In this document: one piece after another, positions 55,186 to 64,000 of the stretch
How the letters are laid out: every line of letters begins with the position of its first letter
Numbering within the stretch: position 1 is the stretch's first letter
From: Pseudopyrenochaeta lycopersici
Lineage: Eukaryota; Ascomycota; Dothideomycetes; Pleosporales; Pseudopyrenochaetaceae
Assembly: GCA_003313425.1 (NCBI GenBank)
Contig: NHZP01000008.1
Span: forward strand, 434,001 to 498,000
DNA: 64,000 nt
Direction: 5' to 3'
Program-made: the position numbers and the translations under genes
Notes under the pieces: model-generated
Database searches by the model: none
Told to the model about the DNA's origin: nothing
Seen by the model: the letters and a program-made list of their open reading frames with translations, nothing else

Positions 55186-56606
55186 TGCTGCGGTGCTCAA
55201 GAGGCTATTGAGATAGCTCTGCAACCAATTGAGATTGATGCAGGAAGGAAAGAGGGGAGATGGTGATGGAGTGGAAGATGGGAGCTCTGCTGGGAGGAAG
55301 AAAGTCCTGCGGGTTCGGGAGGAAAGCGCACCTTGGCGGCATCTAACCCAAAAAAGCCTCAGCCAACACCCGTGTTTACCTCGCTGCTGACCGAGCTCCC
55401 ACCACGACTTGAACCACAGAAGTCTTGATGAGGGCGAGAAGACGCAGGAGGGAGACAAAAGTTTTATGCCAGCGTGATTGTTGGGTTACAAAGGCCCCAG
55501 TGGGTTCGAGCTTGTATTGCTACTCCCACGGCACAGCTATCACCATTGCCGCTAGGAAGAACCTCAGACCTACGCATCAGATTCAACACATAGCACCACT
55601 TTCTACTGGACAAACGCCCATTAAACTCCCCAACGAAGTTTCTTGTGCCGTCCGCGTGACCCGGAAATTGCACATTTGTACTGTTTAAATCTGCTCGCTT
55701 TGCCATCCTTGTCCACAGAGCGACGTAGTAAATATGTGTATTAATTTTCACTGATGCGCTCTTGTATGCACAACTTTTTCGAAGCGGAACAATCCATCAA
55801 GTATGTTTCTATTCAAAGAAGTAGTTGCTTCAGCGCAGAAGTTGAAGCTCGATGCAGTCGAGAAAGGTTTCATATGCCAGCCTACGTACTGGGTCACGCT
55901 TCCTCTGGGTCACGGCCATGGCGTCCAAAGACATCATTTTGTTCATCTGGAAACGTGCCGATTGATTCTAGAATGTTTGATATGGCACCTGAATCACTAT
56001 GGCTCTTGAATCACTATGGCTCTGACTCGATCGCCCCTCATGCTCATAGAGGCTGATAGGCACTACGATCAGCTGTGGCTATCCAATATACCCATCTTTT
56101 GGTGCGGTTGACTTGGCGACGTGGAAATTTTGAAGCATCAAAAGTTTTTTCCTTCAGGGCGACTTCAACAGAACGGATAGTCCGATATTTATTGTTAAAT
56201 CTGTCTCAGCCATGCGCCTTGTATTACCTTACGTCCAATGACGCGGTTGGTGAAATACACGCATGCACCCAAATTCTCCATCGCTAGCACAAGCCACCCT
56301 TCCATTAATAAACGTACTCGCAGGGAAACATCGACATTCTTACTCATGAGATGAACATGCTACAAAGTCAACACATAAACACAACACTCTGCTTATTTGC
56401 TGGAGTACTGAACATTCTACAAAGGTATCCTGCGCAACGATGCTTGATTTCAAATAAATACTGGCCTTCCGAATCCAAAGAACCACCACAGAGACAAATG
56501 ACCCCAAGACGCCACGTACACCATGCTCCGGTGCAATGCTATGCTCTCCCGCAATATCCGTACACGATACTCGCAAACCTCACTGTTGCCGGCCTCGATC
56601 AGCGAA
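55186..56606. other. ATP1 upstream region and 3' flank of the DUF962 gene
   Basis: 1.4 kb without a supported gene. The first 250 bp upstream of ATP1 probably include its 5' leader. A tandem pair of 17-bp units lies at 55990-56023. The remaining frames are short and featureless. Confidence 0.5.
55990..56023. repeat. Two tandem 17-bp units
   Basis: The unit TGAATCACTATGGCTCT occurs twice in direct succession (55990-56006 and 56007-56023) in intergenic DNA. It is a minor local duplication with no evident function. Confidence 0.9.
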
Positions 56607-57332
56607 TTATTTTGCAGAGCCGTTCTGGCCCTTCTCTTTACTCTTCTTAAACTTCTGGATTTCCTGCTCGACAGCCTGGTCTACCCGACGCTTTAATTCC
56701 GGTCGGTAGCCGAGGGAGAAGAGAATCTCGAACCAGACAAAGAAGGGTGCGAGAAAAATGGCCTGCACAAGATTGTCGAGTAGGGCAGGGGCTCTACCCT
56801 CGAACTTGCCATGTCCAATGAACTGCGCTATCCAGCATGTGATATTGATTGCGCCGGCCCAGGAGTTCGCTGTGGCGCCATAAGTTGACGTGAGGTGGTT
56901 TGCGTACGCCGTGCTACCGATGAGGATAGGCGCAAGAAGGGCCCCTGCGACAGGTTCCATAAGGACGTAGAGTGTCGAATACAGGACTGCTCCGACGGTG
57001 CCGACATTCACGGGGAGGTTGGGCACTGAGAGCCATGTCGGGAGCGGTACGGCAGGAGTGTTGGTGAGCTATACGATGGTTAGAGAGGCTCCGACATAGT
57101 GTACAGTGACTTACAAGTAGAAACGACGTCAGCAAGATTGGAGGCACACAGAGTATGTGTATCCCAACATTGACCTAAACTCCGTGTTAGTTGACATGTG
57201 AAGATCGGCTCAAAAAGGAGAGCCTACTTTATTGTGGTGGTATGCGCCATACTGTATTCCAGTCAGTCAGGTATAACCAGTTCTTCGATCGTAACGTACG
57301 AAGACAAGCTGCTTCTCCAAGTTGAGAGACAT
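56607..57332 (-). CDS. DUF962/Mpo1-like ER membrane protein
   Basis: Four exons: 57332-57300, 57251-57228, 57174-57115 and 57068-56607, 192 residues; all introns are in phase 0 and one exon encodes only eight codons (YGAYHHNK). The joined start, MSLNLEKQLVFYGAYHHNKV then NVGIHILCVPPILLTSFLLL, is the classical DUF962 beginning with its conserved histidines. Further membrane segments follow (TVGAVLYSTLYVLMEPVAGA, NSWAGAINITCWIAQFIGHG, LVQAIFLAPFFVWFEILFSL). In yeast Mpo1 is an ER dioxygenase acting in alpha-oxidation of phytosphingosine-derived 2-hydroxy fatty acids; the H-x3-N and GHGKFEGRAPAL motifs are present, so the activity may be retained. It ends in a lysine-rich cytosolic tail. Confidence 0.92.
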
Positions 57333-57960
57333 GGTTGCTGGATGCGGAACTCTCGCGCGTAAAGGGTTGAGCTGATCAAAGGGCTAACACATGTCTTGGG
57401 AGTGAGGTGTGACGGTCAAGCTCGCAGCGTAAGAGATCCAAGGCCCTCGGCGGTGGATTCGAAATGGTGAGCGATAGTGCAGAGTGACAGTCTCACAACA
57501 TGGATGGGTGGGGCGCGTGCTGGCAGTTGGAAGTCGTGCTACGGCTTAGGCGAACGATTTTCCGCGCCGAGAGTCTTTGGAGCTCCAACGCGCAGTTGAT
57601 GTGCCTTCACGCTTCGACCATCTCCGCCCACAACTGCGATCGCTGTGTCAACGGATTTGTATAGACGGCCCCAACACACTGGAAACTGTGCGCATGGACT
57701 GCTGCATATAAAAACTGAGGGTCGGGTCGGTCGCAGGTGGCAGGCGCCTCTCATTAAGCCGCGCGCAATCATAACATTCCCCGCTGCTGTCTCTTCACTG
57801 GACACAATAAAGGCAATAGAGTCGCATAATACGAAGGAGGCCACTTCCTGTTCATTCAACTTTTACCGTACCAACCGTTCAATTCGTGCAATTCGTCTGC
57901 TCCATAGAAAGTCGCATATATCTCCTCCACTCTTCCGTCAAAGCGTACGCACCGGCAACC
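57333..57960. promoter_or_regulatory. Divergent upstream region of the DUF962 and RPB7 genes
   Basis: 628 bp between two start codons that face away from each other. No gene supported inside. Contains both promoters; no specific motif was identified. Confidence 0.5.
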
Positions 57961-58633
57961 ATGTTTTTCCTCAAAGAACTCGAGAAGACAATCCAGCTGC
58001 ACCCCTCGTACTTCGGGCCCCTCATTCGCCAGCATATACACCGAGAGCTGCTACAGAAAGAGGAGGGTTCGAGCACAGGAAAGTACACCATTGTGTGCAT
58101 CCTGGACGCCTTCGACATATCCGATGGAAAGGTGATGCCTGGGTCTGGTTCTGCCGAATACGTTGTGCATTACAAAGCCATCGTATGGCGGCCATATAAG
58201 GGAGAGGTGGTATGTGGATGCTTCGGAGCTTCAGAAGCGCACATAAGCTAACAGTTGTCAAGATGGACGGTGTTGTCACCTCAGTCCTCCGTACAGGCTT
58301 TTTCGTAGAGTGTGGCTCTTTGCAGGCCTTTGTGGGTCGTAATGTAAAGCTCGCTGGATGCCTCATGCACATACCGTCACTGACATGAGACAGATGATTC
58401 CAGGAGACATCACATTCGACGCAAACGCTACGCCCCCACAATGGACCGACAACGGGGAGCAGGTCATTGAGAAGGGCACCAATATTCGCATTAAGATTAA
58501 GGGTCTACGATCCGAGGTCGACAAGATGTTTGCTGTGGGAACGATGAAAGAGGTAATTAACCTTCTTCCCGAACTATGAGGTCGCTTTATTCTAACAACA
58601 CGTTAGGATTATCTTGGCCCATTACCGTCGTAG
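57961..58633 (+). CDS. RPB7: RNA polymerase II subunit Rpb7
   Basis: Four exons, 57961-58209, 58263-58343, 58394-58552 and 58607-58633, 171 residues, the same length as yeast Rpb7. All three introns (50-54 nt) are in phase 0. The tip domain starts MFFLKELEKTIQLHPSYFGP; the S1/OB domain includes GEVMDGVVTSVLRTGFFVEC and RIKIKGLRSEVDKMFAVGTM; the last exon adds DYLGPLPS, the conserved C-terminus. Rpb7 pairs with Rpb4 as the stalk of RNA polymerase II, contacting nascent RNA. The very short last exon must be spliced correctly to give the conserved end. Confidence 0.96.
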
Positions 58634-59266
58634 TCTTGCGGTTATAGAACTTCGCTCGGCACGGACACGTCGAGATGCGATGGCTTGCAGCATACAGAAT
58701 GCGTTTGAATTGGGGAAGAAGGGGTACTGCGACATTGAAGCAGCCCAGTACCAAAGAATCTATTAACGCTACATTTTCGGCTCTCTTACTTGGGCGTGAA
58801 TATCTCAAATTGGTGAGCAGCCAATTATTACGAGAATACCACCTTATCAGACCGGATGGGGCCCTGCTTGATGGCACGGAGGTGGTGACCATACCCAGAA
58901 TCTGGATCTAGAATAGTCGTCATCTGAATAGTTCGGCAAGGGGCTGCCTACCATATATCGTCCACAAATTTGTCCCAAAAAAGACTTGAATAGAAACCTT
59001 ATGCTCTAGGTCTTTGTTTCATGCCATACTTGTGAAGCTCTCACTTTGTGTGTCAAAGAGTGGCTTAGGCTGTTTCAACCAACACGAGCTCCCACACCTC
59101 CGCTCTAACTCCGCAACTGTGGACACCTTGAGCACCTACACCCGCGCGCAACCTTGCTTGTTCACTGCACCACTTTTTACTCTCGCACTCTAGTGGTGAC
59201 TTTTGAGCTTTTTAGGATCGAAAATGATATGACATCCTCAGCCACACTTTTATTTAAACCGCTACC
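58634..59266. other. Intergenic, promoter of the dipeptidyl aminopeptidase gene
   Basis: 633 bp with the RPB7 3' flank and upstream DNA of the peptidase gene. CT-rich sequence lies near 59080-59200. No gene supported. Confidence 0.5.
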
Positions 59267-62126
59267 ATGCCACGCGAGCGCGCAATGAACGAAGAGGAGA
59301 CGGAGCTTCTGACCAAAGATGAGAGATCAGGACGCAACTCAGACGACGGCTCGGAAGCCTCCATATCCTCTATATCGACCACTTCTCTAGTACTCGAACA
59401 TATCAACGACCCATCACTCAACGGCGCATCGCGTTCCATGCGCGGGGAGAAGTACAAGGATATTGATGATGACGACGACGAACTTAGTCAGGACCGTGAG
59501 CGATTTGACGTAGAAGAAGGGCGGTTCCAAGGCTCCACCACCGTAGATAAGAAGGCAAGACGGCTGCTATGGATTATTGGATCAATATGCATACTCGGAT
59601 GGGCCCTCGCGCTGGTGTCATTCTTGATGAATGGCAGCTACAAGCATGCATCTAGCCGCCCCCACGATCCCTTGGCAAGCTTCACCAAAGGCTCTGGGAG
59701 AAAGATCACTCTGGACCAAGTGCTAGGTGGCCAATTCTGGCCCAGACGCGAGAGTGTTTCGTGGATTGCGGGTCCTAATGGCGAAGATGGCCTGTTGCTT
59801 GAGAAGGGTGTTGGGAATGCCGAATATCTGGTTGTGGAGGATGTGAGAGGAAAGATTGATGCTGGGGCGGCCGGCAGCAAGACTACGTTGATGCGAACGA
59901 ACAGCTTTGAGGTCGCTGGAACCTACGTTTATCCCAGCAATGTCTGGCCAAGCAAGAATTTTAAGAAAGTGCTGGTCATGTCGGATCGAGAGAAGAACTG
60001 GAGACACTCCTACACGGGCCTATATTGGATATTCGATGTTGATACACAGACGGCCGAACCACTGGATCCAGAAAATCCTCGCAGCAGAGTGCAGCTGGCC
60101 TCATTGTCGCCACAGTCGGATGCAGTCGTCTTCACCAGAGATAACAATATGTTCTTGCGCAAGCTGGATTCGAAGCGGGTGATACAAATCACGAAAGACG
60201 GTGGATCCGAGCTATTCTATGGCATACCAGATTGGGTCTATGAGGAGGAAGTCTTCCAAGGTAACAGCGCGACATGGTGGTCAGAAGACGGCAAGTACAT
60301 TGCCTTCTTGCGAACTGACGAATCTACGGTGCCTACATTCCCAGTGCAGTACTTTGTTTCGAGGCCAAGCGGGGAAAAGGCCAAGCCTGGAGAGGAGAAC
60401 TACCCAGAAGTCCGAGACATCAAATACCCTAAAGCTGGTGCACCGAATCCGATCGTGTCGTTACAATTTTATGATGTGGCAAAGAATGACGTGTTCAGTG
60501 TCAAGATCGAGGATGACTTTGCAGACGACAACCGCCTTATCACCGAGATTGTCTGGGCAGGCAAGACTCAACAAGTACTCGTTAGGGAGACTAACCGGGA
60601 AAGCGACATTTTGAAGCTTGTCCTTATGGATGTGGAGAAGCGCTCTGGGAAGACTGTCAGGACTGAAAACGTAGCAGAGCTCGACGGAGGCTGGTTCGAG
60701 GTCTCACAAAAGACAACATTTGTGCATGCTGATCCTGAGAATGGTCGGCCATATGACGGATACATTGACACCATCATTAAAGACGGCTTTGACCACATTG
60801 GCTACTTCACACCTCTGGACAGCGACAAACCGGTTGTGCTCACTCAGGGAGAGTGGGAAGTGGTTGATGCGCCGTCTCGCGTGGATTTGAAGAATAACCT
60901 TGTCTACTACGTATCTACCGAGAAGAGCTCGATGGAGCGGCACGCCTACTCCGTCTTCCTAAATGGGACTGGCAAGAGAGAGGTCATTGCTGATAGTGGT
61001 TCTGGCTATTATGAAGCATCCTTTTCCGCCGGCGGCTCATACGCGCTGATGAGTTACAACGGCCCTGGAATTCCGTGGCAAAAGATCATTAGCACGCCAT
61101 CAAACAAAGAGAAATACGAAAAGGTACTCGAAGAGAATAAGGTTCTCGAGCAGTTCGTACGTCAGCACGAACTTCCCATCCTCAAATATGATACCATAGA
61201 TGTCGATGGCTTCCAGTTGAATGTCCTTGAACGTCGGCCGCCTCACTTCAACGAGAAGAAAAAGTATCCAGTCTTGTTCTTCCAGTACAGTGGGCCAGGT
61301 TCGCAACAGGTATCCAGGCAGTTCAAAGTCGACTTCCAATCCTACATTGCTGCTAGTCTTGGCTACATCGTAGTCACGGTTGACGGGCGAGGAACAGGCT
61401 TTTTAGGTCGCAAGTTGCGTTGCATCACCCGAGGTAACATTGGCTACTATGAGGCACACGACCAGATCGCTGCAGCCAAAATCTGGGCCGCGAAGAAGTA
61501 TGTCGATGAAGAGAGGTTGGCGATATGGGGTTGGAGTTACGGTGGTTTCAACGCGTTGAAGACGCTTGAGCAAGACGGCGGACAAACATTTAAGTATGGT
61601 ATGGCTGTTGCACCTGTGACTGACTGGAGATACTACGGTGAGATTTCCCACAGTCCTTCGCTCTGTTCTTTACGCTGATTGTCTTTCGTTAGACTCCATC
61701 TACACTGAGCGCTATATGCATACACCCCAAAACAACCCCGAAGGCTACGACAACTCATCGATTTCTGATGTCCAATCCCTCGCCAAGAACGTCCGCTTCC
61801 TCGTCATGCACGGTGTCGCCGACGACAACGTACACATGCAAAACACGCTCACCTTGCTTGACCGACTAGACCTGGCAGGCATCGAGAATTACGACGTGCA
61901 TGTCTTCCCGGATTCGGATCACAGCATTTACTTCCACAATGCGAATAAGATTGTCTACGACAGTAAGTGGAATTCCCAAATCATTATGATTGATAAAGAG
62001 CGATGTGTGCTAATGCTGCTGGCAGAGTTGAAAAACTGGCTTATCAATGCATTCAATGGCGAGTGGTTAAGGATCGAGAACGCGGTGCCGAAAGCGCAAG
62101 TCGAAGGCAAGTCGGTAGCGCGGTAG
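59267..62126 (+). CDS. dapB: Dipeptidyl aminopeptidase type B (S9B serine peptidase)
   Basis: Three exons, 59267-61637, 61693-61962 and 62026-62126, 913 residues, the usual length for fungal DapB. It is a type II membrane protein: an acidic cytosolic N-terminus, then a single anchor ([26 protein letters not shown]) near residue 100. The eight-bladed propeller carries the substrate-binding pair DWVYEEEVF. The alpha/beta hydrolase domain has the nucleophile motif GWSYGG, the aspartate in [12 protein letters not shown] and the histidine in [11 protein letters not shown], so the triad is complete; YSGPGSQQV and [14 protein letters not shown] are family signatures. It removes N-terminal dipeptides with proline or alanine at position two, in the vacuolar membrane by family. 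The final intron splits [13 protein letters not shown] in phase. Confidence 0.96.
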
Positions 62127-62401
62127 TCTTGGCTACTTCGATATCGTTGGCGTTACGGGTTCATAGCCCTATCCAGGGCTTTTCATATACATACCTTATT
62201 AGATACTACGTCAAGTCAAAGTTCTCTTTGTGCATTAGTATGGTTTGAGTTGACTACAATATTACGTATTATTTATCCTAAACATCCAGACATTAACTTC
62301 TAACTTCTAACGAGAGTAGCAGGAAACACAGGGCTGGTTTATCAAATTATGCCTGCCAGCTTTGGTCTTTCTGACATGACTTTAAGATGACGGAATTACA
62401 G

Positions 62402-63563
62402 TTACAGTGTCTCGTTGAAAATCTCCGCATTCTCATGTCCACCCCTTCTCAAGAAGATCTTCATACTCTCCAACACCTGCGCCTTCAAATCCGGTCTTGA
62501 GACGTTCTGGCCGGCGAACCCGCCGTAAGTGCTGTCGAAGTCGAAGGGCTTGAGAGACTTCCATATGCCATGAATTTTAGACGGTGGAAGGGGTATCACT
62601 GGGTACATCAGCATGCAGAAGAAGGCGAAGAAAGGAAGGAAGAAGTGATAAGGATAGTAGATATTTGAAGTACAGGGAGGAGGTGGGGAGTTTGACTTAC
62701 TATTCGGATACGCCCACATGAAGGAATATGTGGTGATATTAGGGAGCCGTTTGGCGTTGTTGAATCCAGACTTGCACAATAATTAGCAAAACGCTGGACC
62801 AAAGGGTGGTCGGGTTGTGATGGAGGAACCTACAGGTACACTCATCATCGTATCAGCAATGAACAATTTCTTGTCCCAAAGCAAGAATGAACTGCCATCG
62901 AAATGTCCACCAGCCTGGATTGCAGTCACGCCCGGCACTATTTCATTCACGCCGCTGATCAGCTTCCTATATCCCTCCTTGTCTTCGCGGTTCAACCACT
63001 CCTCGTCATCCTTGTTGGTATATACCGGGCAGTTGAAGATTTTAGCCCATTCCAAGTGCGTTGTGTAGAAGTGCGGATGGCTAATTACAATGGCCTTTAT
63101 CCCGCCTTTCTGGTTGATGAAGTCGATGGTGGGCTGGTCGAGGAAGGCAACCAAATCCCAGAGCACATTACCAGATTCAGTCTGCAGGAGGATTGCGCGC
63201 TGTCCGATGCCGAGCTGCTTGCGGGTTGTCGAGGAATCAGAGAGGCCGGGGGAGAGTTCGGCGGGAGTCAACGGCTTGGTGGTGATGTAGTGAATTCGCG
63301 AGTCATGCTCGTCAGTTTCAAAGGTATTCTTATGGAGGTCCTTTTCTTTCTTGAGAGATGTCCAGGATTGGCCTGAGGCGGGGACGTACTGGCGGGGATC
63401 CTGAAGCGTGTTAACTGTAATGTTGCTACAAAGGGCTTCAAATACGACACAAAGGGTGACGTACATCGCAGATGCGACAAGTCTCCGGATGGTTTGCTAG
63501 CGGTACGTCGAATTGTGTCCCGCAGGTCTCACAGACTGCGAGGTCACTGGGTTCGAATGGCAT
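62402..63563 (-). CDS. Fungal MBL-fold protein with N-terminal zinc ribbon
   Basis: Four exons: 63563-63465, 63400-62834, 62770-62701 and 62598-62402, 310 residues. Joins read RICD-DPRQYVPASGQSW, MMSVP-SGFNNAKRL and WAYPN-MIPLPPSKI, all in phase; introns are 63-102 nt. Exon 1 holds two CxxC pairs, CETCGTQ and CRICDD, as in a rubredoxin-like zinc ribbon. The MBL core has AILLQTESGNVLWDLVAFLD, VISHPHFYTTHLEW, AGGHFDGSSFLLW and LFIADTMMSVP. The usual H-x-H-x-D-H is HPHFYTTH, lacking the aspartate, while GGHFDGS and IADT resemble later ligand loops. This layout is known from fungal and plant proteins of unproven substrate. It ends with a helix tail, RRGGHENAEIFNETL. Confidence 0.87.
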
Positions 63564-64000
63564 CTTGTAAGATTTTTGTTTGACTTAAGTTGTGCTGAGA
63601 TATGTAATGTTGCTATCTATGTAGCTTGCCATTGCAATAACCCCGTGTTCTGTTTATGTAGCCGGTAAAGTGGGGTTGAAGAGTGGAGCTATGGAGCTCT
63701 CTCGAAGAGGATAGCTCAGGTGTCGGAATCTAGCCGCTTCACAGCTTACGAACCGGAATGCGAAGTAAGCGAAAGGTGCAATGCGCGAGGCCGAGGGTCT
63801 GGATTGTATGGATTACATGCAAACTCTAAATGCTTCTATGCTACCAAACTTGCGTAAGAGTAAGTCTGTACATCGAAAAGAACGAATAGAAAATAATCCC
63901 TAGGAGGCATGTTCATCATGTTGATCTGCGTTCTACGCTTCCACCTTCCAAATTGGTGAGTAGTAACACTCCCAGCGCCGTAATGATTATCGTAAAACTT
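63564..64000. other. Upstream region of the MBL-fold gene, window edge
   Basis: The last 437 bp hold the promoter side of the minus-strand MBL gene. No gene supported, though one starting beyond the window edge cannot be judged. Confidence 0.5.

Overview
The window reads as nuclear DNA of a filamentous ascomycete, most likely a dothideomycete such as a Pleosporales species; the taxonomic guess is inference. The support is dense single genes on both strands, short GT-AG introns (mostly 45-100 nt) with CTAAC/CTGAC-type branch points, and fungal-specific families such as DUF962/Mpo1, TVP38, Zn2Cys6 factors and patatin/NB-ARC/ankyrin receptors. I rebuilt gene models by hand by joining reading frames across introns and checking phase. 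No tRNA, rRNA, CRISPR array or transposon was recognised.

Layout. 0-8.9 kb: a bZIP factor with an internal hydrophobic segment, a gene-poor stretch, and a Sel1-repeat protein with an unusually long last intron. 9.7-15.4 kb: a five-finger CCCH protein, a head-to-head pair of TFIID subunits (TAF7 and a TAF3-like histone-fold protein), and a small hydrophilic protein. 15.9-21.1 kb: the most notable locus, a 1,631-residue NOD-like receptor with a patatin phospholipase domain, NB-ARC, TPR-like region and an ankyrin array of twelve nearly identical 99-bp units. 22.6-33.1 kb: a zinc-finger factor, a disordered protein, a lactonase-like metallo-hydrolase, NAD(P)H-hydrate dehydratase, and a PWWP chromatin protein. 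33.1-36.1 kb holds no gene I can support.

36.1-41.9 kb: a CBS-domain protein, a mitochondrial Ptc7-type PP2C phosphatase, an SRRM1-like PWI/SR splicing protein and a P/E/A-rich acidic protein. 42-43.4 kb: two divergent small secreted proteins whose signal peptides resemble each other; one is a multi-exon cysteine-containing gene reconstructed here, the other has a dibasic site before a cysteine-rich tail. 43.8-50.2 kb: a small protein with a stop-free intron, an acylpyruvase-like FAH enzyme, a coiled-coil/Zn2Cys6 protein, and a CUE-CCCH-SMR protein. 51.3-63.6 kb: TVP38, mitochondrial ATP synthase alpha, a DUF962 membrane protein, RNA polymerase II subunit Rpb7, vacuolar-type dipeptidyl aminopeptidase B, and a fungal MBL-fold protein with an N-terminal zinc ribbon.

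Most genes are housekeeping or regulatory and do not form a pathway. Several are transcription or RNA machinery (TAF7, TAF3-like, Rpb7, SR protein, two CCCH proteins, PWWP protein). The accessory layer is the NLR and the secreted-protein pair, both families expected to evolve fast.
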